This document shows, piece by piece, positions 1-6,974 of a stretch of DNA of 9,669 nucleotides. This stretch comes from Burkholderiales bacterium UBA2647. GTDB taxonomy: Bacteria; Pseudomonadota; Gammaproteobacteria; Burkholderiales; Burkholderiaceae_E. Position numbers and translations under genes: made by a program. The notes beneath the pieces are model-generated. The model was not told the origin of the DNA and did no database searches. It was given only the letters and a program-made list of their open reading frames with translations. Where the stretch lies: contig DENJ01000074.1 in assembly GCA_002359635.1 (NCBI GenBank), positions 33,860 to 43,528 of the forward strand, given 5' to 3'. Every line of letters begins with the position of its first letter. Within the stretch, counting starts at the first letter, position 1.

Positions 1-1670
1 TGCAAGACATCATCTGCGAGCTTGAGTGAAACTTCATCGAGCACCGCGAGTGGGCCAACAGGCATGCCGAATTGCATCGCTATATTTTCAATTCTTGCCG
101 CACTGACACCTTCGCCAAGCAGGGCCATGCCTTCATTCACATAAGTGCCAAAAACCCTGGAGGTGTAAAAGCCACGCGCATCGTTTACAACAATGGGTGT
201 CTTCCCAATTTGTTTGACAAAATCATAGGCTTTGGCAAGGGTCGCATCGTTTGTTTTTTTACCGCGAATGATTTCTACCAAGGGCATTTTTTCTACGGGT
301 GAGAAAAAATGGATGCCAATAAATTGTTCAGGTTGCGAGCTGGCTTTGGCTAGCTCAGTGATCGGTATCGTTGAAGTGTTTGAAGCAAACACAGCTGCCT
401 CACCAAGTACCTCAAGAGCCTCTCGAATGAGCTTTGCTTTGAGCGCCTGATCTTCGTAAACCGCTTCAATGACCATATCGCAGGCGCTCAAGTCCTGCAT
501 GACATCAGTGGCCTGGATACGCTGTAATATGGCTTGTGCTTTGTCGGGTGACATTTTTCCCGACTCAACCCGCTTGGCGAGTATACGAGCGCTATAAGCT
601 TTGCCATGTTCTGCTTTTTCGCGCGACACATCTTTTAGGACGACCGATAAGCCACGTGATGCGGCAGCCCAGGCGATTCCCGAACCCATCATGCCGGCAC
701 CCAATACGCCAAGTTTCATCGTCATGCGCGCTGCTTCGCCTTGGGGCCTGCTTCGATCAGCTTTGATTTCGTTAAGGTGAAAGAAAAAGCTTTGAATCAT
801 GTTCTTTGCGACCTGCCCCGTCGCAAGTCGGGTGAGCCAGCGCGATTCAATACGGAGTGCTGTCTCGAAATCGACTTGGGCACCCTCGACGGCGACAGCG
901 AGTATGGCTTCTTGCGCTGGAAAATTACCGCGGGTTTTCTCCACGAGCATGGCGGGCGCAACGCTTAGCATGGAGGCAATCGCGGCTTGGCTTGGGCCTC
1001 CGCCAGGGATGCGGTGCTTGGGATCGTCCCAAACCTGGCTGCAAGCACCACTGCGCAGAGCAGCTAAGGCTGCCGGCATGAGCGCATCGTCGCTGGCAAC
1101 CACTTGGGTGATCCAGCCCATATCAAGTGCCTCTTGAACGCTCAGTCGTTTTGACTCGCTAATGACCTGGACGGCGGCTTGCAGGCCTTTGAGCCTAACC
1201 GTTTTCACAATGCCACCTGCACCCGGGAGCAAGCCGAGGCTCGCCTCTGGAAAGCCAATTTCTATACCGGCTTTGTTGACCGCAATTCGATGATGGCAGG
1301 CAAGCGCGAGTTCAAGCCCGCCACCGAGTGCAGATCCCTGAATCATGGCAACCACAGGTTTGCCAAGTTTTTCAAGGGCCCTCAAGTCAGCCTTGAGGCT
1401 TTGCACCTGCTCAAAAAACGAGGCGGCCTGTGATGGACCGATCTTGAGCATGGCCTTTAAGTCAGCGCCAGCAAAAAAGCTCGATTTAGCCGAATTGATG
1501 ATGACACCGAGTAGCTCTGGCCGGTGCTTGAGGTCGAGCTGTACCCGCTTAACCGCCTCGTGCAAATCATGGCGGAACGCTTCACTCATCAGATTTACGG
1601 CTGATCCTGGTGCATCAAGTGTAAGAACAATGACTGCATCGGGATTAATTTCATATCGAATCGATGACAT
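1..1670 (-). CDS. FadB/FadJ-type bifunctional enoyl-CoA hydratase / 3-hydroxyacyl-CoA dehydrogenase (3' end cut by window)
   Basis: This protein catalyses the two middle steps of beta-oxidation: hydration of trans-2-enoyl-CoA, then NAD-dependent oxidation of the 3-hydroxyacyl-CoA. The frame is open from ATG at 1670 to the window edge, 556 codons with no stop. The crotonase domain covers about residues 10-200, with an oxyanion-hole segment FFAGADLKAM (65-74), GSALGGGLELAL (112-123) and E120 and E142 at the FadB catalytic glutamate positions. A Rossmann NAD motif, GVLGAGMMGSG (321-331), opens the dehydrogenase part. S433, H454 and E466 match the known Ser, His and Glu of that fold, but the usual Asn is S504 (motif GFYTSR). 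Family members are about 700 residues, so roughly the last 150, in the C-terminal dehydrogenase domain, lie outside. It starts 3 nt after the thiolase stop with only a weak ribosome binding site, so translational coupling is likely. I cannot separate FadB from FadJ here. Confidence 0.93.
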   Translation of the reverse strand, partial: MSSIRYEINPDAVIVLTLDAPGSAVNLMSEAFRHDLHEAVKRVQLDLKHRPELLGVIINSAKSSFFAGADLKAMLKIGPSQAASFFEQVQSLKADLRALEKLGKPVVAMIQGSALGGGLELALACHHRIAVNKAGIEIGFPEASLGLLPGAGGIVKTVRLKGLQAAVQVISESKRLSVQEALDMGWITQVVASDDALMPAALAALRSGACSQVWDDPKHRIPGGGPSQAAIASMLSVAPAMLVEKTRGNFPAQEAILAVAVEGAQVDFETALRIESRWLTRLATGQVAKNMIQSFFFHLNEIKADRSRPQGEAARMTMKLGVLGAGMMGSGIAWAAASRGLSVVLKDVSREKAEHGKAYSARILAKRVESGKMSPDKAQAILQRIQATDVMQDLSACDMVIEAVYEDQALKAKLIREALEVLGEAAVFASNTSTIPITELAKASSQPEQFIGIHFFSPVEKMPLVEIIRGKKTNDATLAKAYDFVKQIGKTPIVVNDARGFYTSRVFGTYVNEGMALLGEGVSAARIENIAMQFGMPVGPLAVLDEVSLKLADDVL

Positions 1671-1673
1671 GGC

Positions 1674-2879
1674 TTACACCCGTTCAATAATCGTTGCAAT
1701 GCCCATGCCACCGCCAACGCATAAAGTGGCCAATCCCCGCTTGAGCTCGCGTCGCTCGAGCTCATCGAGCAAGGTTCCTAAGATGATGCAACCGGTTGCA
1801 CCCAGGGGATGTCCCATAGCGATTGCGCCACCGTTGACGTTGACTTTCTCCTCGGGGACGCTTAACTCGCGCATGAATCGCATCACGACAGCCGCGAAGG
1901 CTTCATTCACTTCAAAAAGATCGATGTCATCCACCGACAAACCGGCCTTGGCAAGCGCTTTGCGCGCAGCCGGTGCGGGACCTGTCAACATAATTGTTGG
2001 ATCGGTTCCTGTTAAGGCCGTGGCAAGTACACGGGCCCGTGGCTTTAGGCCAAGCTGATGGCCTAGTGTTTCATTGCCTAGCAGCATTAGCGCTGCGCCA
2101 TCAACGATGCCCGAGCTATTACCTGCATGATGAACATGGTGGATGCGCTCGACCTGGGGGTACTTGCGCAATGCCATTGCATCAAAACCCATAGCACCAA
2201 GTTTTTCAAAAGAAGGCTTTAGCACGGCAAGACTTTCGATGCTTGTTTCAGGTCGAATGGTTTCGTCCTGGCTCAATATCGAAAGCCCCAGTTCATCCGC
2301 TACTGGAACGATCGAGCGATTAAAATAGCCTGCTGCCTGAGCCTTAGCGGCTTTGTGGTGCGAATTTGCGCCAAAGGCATCAACATCTTCGCGCTCATAG
2401 CCATCCAGCGTGGCAATTAAGTCTGCCCCAATCCCTTGCGGCACAAAGCCGGTTTGGATATTGGTTTCTGGATCTTGGGCCCAAGCACCGCCATCCGAGC
2501 CCATCGGAACCCGCGACATCGACTCCACGCCACCGGCCACGACAAAGTCCTCCCAACCTGAGGCAACCTTTTGAGCAGCAAGATTGACGGCTTCAAGGCC
2601 TGATGCGCAAAAACGGTTGACCTGGATACCTGCTGCTTTTAAGTCCCAGCCGGCACTTAAGGCCGCTGTTCTTGCAATGACCGAACCCTGCTCGCCAACC
2701 GGGCTAACGCAGCCAATCACGACATCATCAACCAGGGCGGTATCGAGATGATGTTTTTGCGCCATGTGTTTCATTAGGCCGCTCAAGAGCTTAACCGGCT
2801 TGACTTCATGGAGCGAGCCGCTGGATTTTCCGCGCCCACGCGGTGTCCGGATCGCATCGAAAATAAAAACCTCAGTCAT
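1674..2879 (-). CDS. Acetyl-CoA C-acyltransferase (3-ketoacyl-CoA thiolase, FadA-like)
   Basis: This is a 401-residue thiolase, the usual family length. It performs the last beta-oxidation step, cleaving 3-ketoacyl-CoA with CoA to give acetyl-CoA and a shortened acyl-CoA. The nucleophilic cysteine C91 sits in NRFCASGLEA (88-97), H357 in GHPLGATG (356-363), and the second cysteine C387 in CVGGGMG (387-393); the NEAFA motif is at 325-329. I chose ATG 2879 because MTEVFIFDAIRTPRG is the normal thiolase N-terminus and a GGGAG Shine-Dalgarno lies 7 nt upstream; an in-frame ATG at 2885 is too close to that site, and a longer frame to 2996 has no family resemblance. It is the first gene of the minus-strand unit, followed after 3 nt by the hydratase/dehydrogenase gene. 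Whether it prefers long or short ketoacyl chains cannot be read from the sequence. Confidence 0.94.
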   Translation of the reverse strand: MTEVFIFDAIRTPRGRGKSSGSLHEVKPVKLLSGLMKHMAQKHHLDTALVDDVVIGCVSPVGEQGSVIARTAALSAGWDLKAAGIQVNRFCASGLEAVNLAAQKVASGWEDFVVAGGVESMSRVPMGSDGGAWAQDPETNIQTGFVPQGIGADLIATLDGYEREDVDAFGANSHHKAAKAQAAGYFNRSIVPVADELGLSILSQDETIRPETSIESLAVLKPSFEKLGAMGFDAMALRKYPQVERIHHVHHAGNSSGIVDGAALMLLGNETLGHQLGLKPRARVLATALTGTDPTIMLTGPAPAARKALAKAGLSVDDIDLFEVNEAFAAVVMRFMRELSVPEEKVNVNGGAIAMGHPLGATGCIILGTLLDELERRELKRGLATLCVGGGMGIATIIERV

Positions 2880-2886
2880 CAACATT

Positions 2887-2891
2887 CTCCC
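2887..2891 (-). promoter_or_regulatory. Ribosome binding site of the thiolase gene
   Basis: On the minus strand a GGGAG stands 7 nt before the ATG at 2879 and only 1 nt before the alternative ATG at 2885. The spacing decides the start in favour of 2879. Confidence 0.6.
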
Positions 2892-3013
2892 GAAAGTTTG
2901 CATCGATTCCCGTACAAGTCTATCTGAGCAAGCGCTAAGTTGACCTGCTTGGTGTACATTGCGCGCAGTTACAAAAAAAAAGAGCAGCGCATACAAAAAA
3001 CAGCGCCGATTTT

Positions 3014-3021
3014 AGGGAGAG
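3014..3021 (+). promoter_or_regulatory. Ribosome binding site of the acyl-CoA dehydrogenase gene
   Basis: AGGGAGAG lies 9 nt before ATG 3031, the strongest Shine-Dalgarno of the plus-strand block. It supports that start and suggests the first gene of the unit is translated well. Confidence 0.65.
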
Positions 3022-3030
3022 ACAAGCACC

Positions 3031-4191
3031 ATGATTGCACGTGAGCTATTTGGCGAAGACCATGAGCTTTATCGTCAAACAACACGCCGATTTTTGGAAC
3101 AAGAGGTCGCACCCCATCACGATCAGTGGGAAGAACAAGGCTACGTTGATCGGGCTGTTTGGCTTAAAGCGGGCGAGCTAGGTCTTTTGTGTCCAACCAT
3201 GCCCGAGGCCTATGGTGGTGCGGGCGTTGATCGACGCTACTCAGTGATCTTGATGGAAGAGATTGCGAGGGTTAATGCCACCGGACTGGGCTTTGGATTG
3301 CATTCGGAGATTGTTGCGCCCTATTTGTTGCACTACGGTACCGAGGCGCAAAAGCAGCATTATTTGCCTGCGATGGCGCGCGGCGAGATGATCGGCGCGA
3401 TTGCCATGACCGAGCCAGCGGCTGGATCCGACCTTCAGGGCATTCGAACAACGGCAAGCGATGAGGGCGATCACTTTGTCGTCAATGGCTCAAAGACTTT
3501 CATCACGAATGGCTGGCATGCCGATGTGGTCATCACGGTGGTCAAAACCAACCCCGCGGCAGGCGCTAAGGGCACGAGTCTTTTATTGATCGATCGGGGT
3601 ATGGACGGGTTTGAGAAAGGTCGCCGCTTGAAGAAAGTCGGCATGAAGGCCCAGGATACCGCTGAGTTGTTTTTTGATCAGGTCAAAGTCCCCAAATCTC
3701 AGCTTCTCGGTCATTTGAATCAGGGCTTTGTTTACCTGATGGAAGAATTGCCCTGGGAGCGATTGCAAATCGCCATTAGCGCTGTCAGTTCAGCACAGGC
3801 GGCTATCGATTGGACGATTGACTACACGAGCCAACGCAAGGCTTTTGGACAAGCCGTGTCTCAATTTCAGAACACTCGATTCACGCTCGCCGAACTGCAG
3901 ACCGAGGTTCAAGTCGCCCAGGTTTTTGTCGATCGTTGTACGAGTTTGTTATTAGAAAAAAAGCTCGATACCGCAACCGCGTCGATGGCCAAGTATTGGT
4001 GTTCAGATCTACAGTGCAAAGTGCTCGACGCCTGTGTCCAACTCCATGGCGGCTATGGTTACATGTGGGAGTACCCAGTAGCGAGAGCTTGGGCCGACGC
4101 ACGCGTGCAACGCATTTACGGCGGTACGAACGAGATCATGAAAGAAGTGATCGCCCGTTCCATGGGTCTGGGGGCTAAGGCTCAGGCATGA
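3031..4191 (+). CDS. Acyl-CoA dehydrogenase, long-chain (LCAD)-like
   Basis: This 386-residue FAD enzyme introduces the 2,3-trans double bond into acyl-CoA, the first beta-oxidation step, passing electrons to an electron-transfer flavoprotein. The length is normal for a soluble acyl-CoA dehydrogenase. The flavin and substrate motif AMTEPAAGSD is at 125-134, QRKAFG at 268-273 and QLHGGYGYMWEYP at 337-349. At the medium- and short-chain catalytic position (IYEGT) it has IYGGTNEI (362-369), so glycine 364 replaces the glutamate. Instead E243, in EELPWERL (238-245), matches the helix-G base of LCAD and isovaleryl-CoA dehydrogenase. The region around residues 310-376 (AMAKYW-like, DAxVQ-like, IYGGTNEIMKE) strongly resembles animal LCAD from memory. 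It is the first gene of the plus-strand unit; its TGA overlaps the livH start. The favoured chain length or branching is not determinable here. Confidence 0.95.
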   Translation: MIARELFGEDHELYRQTTRRFLEQEVAPHHDQWEEQGYVDRAVWLKAGELGLLCPTMPEAYGGAGVDRRYSVILMEEIARVNATGLGFGLHSEIVAPYLLHYGTEAQKQHYLPAMARGEMIGAIAMTEPAAGSDLQGIRTTASDEGDHFVVNGSKTFITNGWHADVVITVVKTNPAAGAKGTSLLLIDRGMDGFEKGRRLKKVGMKAQDTAELFFDQVKVPKSQLLGHLNQGFVYLMEELPWERLQIAISAVSSAQAAIDWTIDYTSQRKAFGQAVSQFQNTRFTLAELQTEVQVAQVFVDRCTSLLLEKKLDTATASMAKYWCSDLQCKVLDACVQLHGGYGYMWEYPVARAWADARVQRIYGGTNEIMKEVIARSMGLGAKAQA

Positions 4192-5066
4192 CTGACGCTG
4201 CGCAACTGCTCATCTCAGGCGCGGCGATCGGCTGTATTTATGCACTGATAGCGCTGGGGTTTGTGCTCATTTACAAGGCAACCGAAGTGGTTAACTTCGC
4301 GCAAGGCGATGTGATGATGCTCGGTGCATTCGTGGCCTTTACGTTTTCCAGCCTGATGGGTTTGGGCTTTTGGCTGTCGCTGCCCCTGAGTCTGATCGTC
4401 ATGGCATTATTTGGAGCGTTATTTGATCGCCTTTTGTTGCGGCCCATCATTGGCATGCCAACTTTCTCGGCTGTGATGGTGACCCTGGCAGCCGGTTTTG
4501 CCATGCGTGGCATTGCTTCGATGGTGCCAGGTTGGGGAACCGATACCCATTCACTTAAAGCGCCCTGGTCAGATGAAGTCATTCGCGTTGCGGGGATTGT
4601 TGTTTCGACCGATCACCTGGCAATTTTGCTGATCACTGCAATCTTATGTGCTTTGTTATATGTATTTTTCAAAGGCACAAGCATCGGCATTGCCATGCAA
4701 GCTGCTTCACAAAATCAACTGGCCGCCTATTATATGGGCATCCCTGTGCGTAGGATCAACAGCCTCATCTGGTCGATCGCCGCAGCCGTCGCCGGACTTG
4801 CTGCCGTATTGCTTGCGCCGATTACCTTTGTGCATAACAACATGGGGTTTATCGGCATCAAAGCATTTCCCGCCGCAGTTGTAGGAGGTTTTGGATCGAT
4901 CCCCGGTGCGATTGTTGGCGGACTGGTGATTGGATGGGTCGAAGCCTTTGCGGGCTTTTATTTGCCTGAGGGCTTTAAGGACATCGCAGCATATATCGTT
5001 GTCCTTTTAGTGTTGATGGTCAAGCCCTCTGGCATTTTTGGTCAGATGCGGCGCAAGAAAGTTTGA
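4188..5066 (+). CDS. livH: LivH-type ABC transporter permease (HAAT family)
   Basis: This 292-residue inner-membrane protein is one of the two permeases of a LivHMGF importer. About eight hydrophobic segments are visible, roughly at 8-28, 42-59, 61-80, 92-112, 143-161, 191-211, 227-254 and 265-280. Family motifs are NFAQGD (36-41), a cytoplasmic coupling segment from G163 to I185 (SIGIAMQAASQNQ followed by YYMGI) that should contact an ATPase, and GGFGSIPGA (233-241). A short basic tail, MRRKKV, ends it. The ATG overlaps the dehydrogenase TGA as ATGA (4188-4191), with AAGG at 4177-4180 as ribosome binding site, so it is translated in step with an enzyme of fatty-acid breakdown. The family name implies branched-chain amino acids, but the neighbours argue for an acid that becomes a CoA thioester. 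Confidence 0.93.
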   Translation: MTDAAQLLISGAAIGCIYALIALGFVLIYKATEVVNFAQGDVMMLGAFVAFTFSSLMGLGFWLSLPLSLIVMALFGALFDRLLLRPIIGMPTFSAVMVTLAAGFAMRGIASMVPGWGTDTHSLKAPWSDEVIRVAGIVVSTDHLAILLITAILCALLYVFFKGTSIGIAMQAASQNQLAAYYMGIPVRRINSLIWSIAAAVAGLAAVLLAPITFVHNNMGFIGIKAFPAAVVGGFGSIPGAIVGGLVIGWVEAFAGFYLPEGFKDIAAYIVVLLVLMVKPSGIFGQMRRKKV

Positions 5067-5121
5067 AACCTCAACATGGCATCGAAACGATCGCTTTGCG
5101 CGAAAGCTTGGTATAGGAACC

Positions 5122-6198
5122 ATGCGATTTATTTTTAAAACCCGCTACGAGCAGGATTTACTTTTTTTCAAGGATCGGCACACGGCTTTTTGGTATGGCC
5201 TCTTGATGCTCTCTTTGCTGCTTGCGCCATGGTTTGTTTCTGAATATTTTCAGACGCAACTGATTTTTATTTTTATAAGCGGCTTGGTTGGGCTAGGACT
5301 CATGCTTCTGGCAGGCTTTACCGGTCAGATGTCCATGGGCCATGCCGCCTTTCTTGCGATCGGTGCTTATGCTGAGGCCTACCTTCAGGCCAGAGGCTGG
5401 CCTTTTTTGTTTTCTGCGCCGATCGCGATGCTGATGAGTGCTGTTGCAGGCGTTGCCATTGCACTGCCAGCGCTGCGCTTGACTGGCCTATATCTTGCAA
5501 TTGCAACGCTTGCCTTTGGATTTATCGTCGAGGAAGGGCTCGCCCGTTGGGAATCAGTGACCGGCGGCAACGCGGGCATGATGGTCGCCCCGTTGAAGTT
5601 GATTGTTGGGAGTTTGGAGAGCGATCAAGGTTTTTATTATTTATGCTTGGGCCTCATCGTGGTGGTTGCCACTGCCCTAAAGAACTTGTTACGTGCGCCG
5701 ACTGGACGTGCGCTGATTGCGATTCGTGATTCAGAGGTTTCGGCGCAGAGTATGGGCGTTAATCTTGCCCGCTATAAGACCTTGAGCTTTGCGCTCTCAG
5801 CAGCCATTACAGGTCTGGCGGGAGCGCTCTATGCTCACCAAATCAAGTTCTTAAGTCCCGAGCAGTTTACGGTGCTGGTTTCGATTGAATTTCTCATGAT
5901 GGTTGTGATTGGTGGCCTCGGATCGTTACACGGCGCGATCTTTGGAGCCATGTTCATCATTCTTTTGCCCGAAGCCATCTCCACGCTTAAGGATTGGCTT
6001 CCAGAGTCTTTATCGGGTCAGACTGGTCTCAAAGCAACCTTGTTTGGTTTGATCATGATACTTTTTGTTATTTTTGAGCCACTTGGACTATATGGTACCT
6101 GGGTCAAGATCCGCACTTATTTTTCCTTATTCCCGCTCTACAAGCGTGGCATGTTCAAGCGTCAGCGTAGCTACACCAAGTCCGAGCGGGTTCATTGA
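5122..6198 (+). CDS. livM: LivM-type ABC transporter permease (HAAT family)
   Basis: This 358-residue protein is the second permease, partner of LivH. Motifs include GFTGQMSMGHAAF (65-77), LRLTGLYLAIATLAFG (118-133), a coupling segment from G195 to N214 containing AIRDSEVSAQSMG, and GGLGSLHGA (264-272). Hydrophobic segments run from about 22 to 64 and on to 323. It opens with a charged stretch, MRFIFKTRYEQDLLFFKDRH, and closes with a basic cytoplasmic tail of about 30 residues rich in Lys, Arg and Tyr. ATG 5122 is chosen because this N-terminus looks native; the in-frame ATG at 5038 would lie inside livH and adds a stretch without family character. AGGA at 5115-5118 is close, 3 nt away, so the ribosome site is imperfect. 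A gap of 55 nt follows livH, the largest in this unit, and holds a small hairpin (5093-5107). Confidence 0.91.
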   Translation: MRFIFKTRYEQDLLFFKDRHTAFWYGLLMLSLLLAPWFVSEYFQTQLIFIFISGLVGLGLMLLAGFTGQMSMGHAAFLAIGAYAEAYLQARGWPFLFSAPIAMLMSAVAGVAIALPALRLTGLYLAIATLAFGFIVEEGLARWESVTGGNAGMMVAPLKLIVGSLESDQGFYYLCLGLIVVVATALKNLLRAPTGRALIAIRDSEVSAQSMGVNLARYKTLSFALSAAITGLAGALYAHQIKFLSPEQFTVLVSIEFLMMVVIGGLGSLHGAIFGAMFIILLPEAISTLKDWLPESLSGQTGLKATLFGLIMILFVIFEPLGLYGTWVKIRTYFSLFPLYKRGMFKRQRSYTKSERVH

Positions 6199-6201
6199 GG
6201 G
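6197..6201 (+). promoter_or_regulatory. Ribosome binding site of livG, overlapping the livM stop codon
   Basis: GAGGG (6197-6201) shares its first two bases with the livM TGA (6196-6198) and stands 8 nt before ATG 6210. This favours ATG 6210 over the in-frame TTG at 6195. Confidence 0.55.
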
Positions 6202-6209
6202 CAGGGACG

Positions 6210-6974
6210 ATGCAAGGTTTTTTCGAAATCGAGCATTTGAGCAAGCGTTTTGGTGGTTTGCTTGCCGTCGATGATGTGAGTTTCTCGGTCAAGCAAGGTG
6301 AAATTTTCACGATCATTGGTCCTAATGGTGCCGGGAAAACAACGATTTTTAATCTCATCAGCCTGATTTATCCTGCGAGTGCTGGCCAAATACGATTTCT
6401 TGGCAAGGACCTAGGACAGATGTCGCCGGATCAAGTGGTGCAACGGGGGATCGGTCGAACATTTCAAAATATAGAGCTTTTTGCGCAAGCCACCGTCTTG
6501 CAAAATCTTTTGATCGGACGCCACGCTCATACGCCCAAGCGTCCGCTCGCTGAGATGTTTTTCACGCGTTCGGTGCGAGAAAGCGAACTCGTCAATCGCC
6601 GTGCGGTTGAGAAAATTATCGATTTCCTTGACCTTGCAGCCTATCGTGACGCAATCGTCGCAGGCTTGCCTTATGGCGTTCGCAAGGTGGTTGAACTTGC
6701 GCGTGCCTTGTGTACAGAGCCTAAACTGCTGCTGCTCGATGAGCCTTCGTCGGGTTTGAATGTTGAGGAAACCGATGACATGGCTTATTGGATTCAGGAC
6801 ATTCGCGACGAATTGGATATTACGGTTTTAATGGTCGAGCACGACATGTCGCTTGTCTCGAGAGTGTCCGACAGGGTTTTAGCGGTGAATTTTGGCAAGG
6901 TGTTGGCTCAGGGTACACCGAGCGACGTTCAAGCCCATCCCGATGTGATAGCGGCCTATTTGGGACAGGCATGA
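6210..6974 (+). CDS. livG: LivG-type ABC transporter ATP-binding protein
   Basis: This 254-residue ATPase powers the LivH/LivM importer, probably paired with LivF. Walker A is GPNGAGKTT (37-45), the Q-loop glutamine is Q86 in RTFQN, Walker B is LLLLDEPSSGL (173-183) with D177 and E178, and the H-loop histidine is H211. The ABC signature region reads LPYGVRKVVELARAL (153-167) instead of LSYGQQR or LSGGQ, keeping only the central glycine; the paired LivF has a normal signature. I chose ATG 6210 because MQGFFEIEHLSKRFGG matches LivG N-termini and GAGGG is 8 nt upstream. The TTG at 6195 would add five residues and overlap livM. Its TGA overlaps the first livF ATG as ATGA. The substrate is set by the missing binding protein and the permeases, not by this subunit. 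Confidence 0.93.
   Translation: MQGFFEIEHLSKRFGGLLAVDDVSFSVKQGEIFTIIGPNGAGKTTIFNLISLIYPASAGQIRFLGKDLGQMSPDQVVQRGIGRTFQNIELFAQATVLQNLLIGRHAHTPKRPLAEMFFTRSVRESELVNRRAVEKIIDFLDLAAYRDAIVAGLPYGVRKVVELARALCTEPKLLLLDEPSSGLNVEETDDMAYWIQDIRDELDITVLMVEHDMSLVSRVSDRVLAVNFGKVLAQGTPSDVQAHPDVIAAYLGQA

Larger units (their letters stand above)
2880..3030. promoter_or_regulatory. Divergent intergenic control region between the thiolase and acyl-CoA dehydrogenase genes
   Basis: These 151 bp separate two divergently read units and must hold the promoters of both, unless transcripts come from further away. Visible structure: a perfect 8-bp palindrome TGCGCGCA (2960-2967), loosely flanked by TGTA (2953-2956) and TACA (2970-2973); a 9-bp direct repeat TACAAAAAA (2970-2978 and 2992-3000) whose two A-tracts start 22 bp apart, about two helical turns; and a TTGACC (2940-2945) resembling a -35 box. 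I found no convincing -10 partner on either strand, so no promoter position is claimed. Shared control by a fatty-acid-responsive repressor binding the palindrome would fit the gene content but is inference. Confidence 0.5.

Noticed and set aside
1..1670. Suspected frameshift or pseudogene, since no complete minus-strand frame is bounded here
   Set aside because: Reading codon by codon from ATG 1670 gives 556 sense codons to the window edge with all domain motifs in one frame; the gene is only cut by the window.
1345..2058. Plus-strand open frame of 237 codons
   Set aside because: It lies opposite the hydratase and thiolase genes, both with intact catalytic motifs; its Ser/Ala/Arg-rich translation is typical of an antisense shadow.
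2940..2974. Sigma-70 promoter with TTGACC as -35 box
   Set aside because: No acceptable -10 hexamer is found 16-19 bp downstream, so only the region, not a promoter, is annotated.
2880..2996. Extended thiolase N-terminus starting at 2996
   Set aside because: The extra 39 residues have no thiolase character, and a well-spaced GGGAG precedes ATG 2879.
5038..5121. Longer LivM starting inside livH at 5038
   Set aside because: The extra 28 residues are polar and unlike LivM N-termini; a purine-rich site precedes ATG 5122.
6788..6970. Longer LivF starting at 6788
   Set aside because: It would overlap 61 codons of livG, whose Walker B and H-loop lie there; ATG 6971 with an ATGA overlap is natural.
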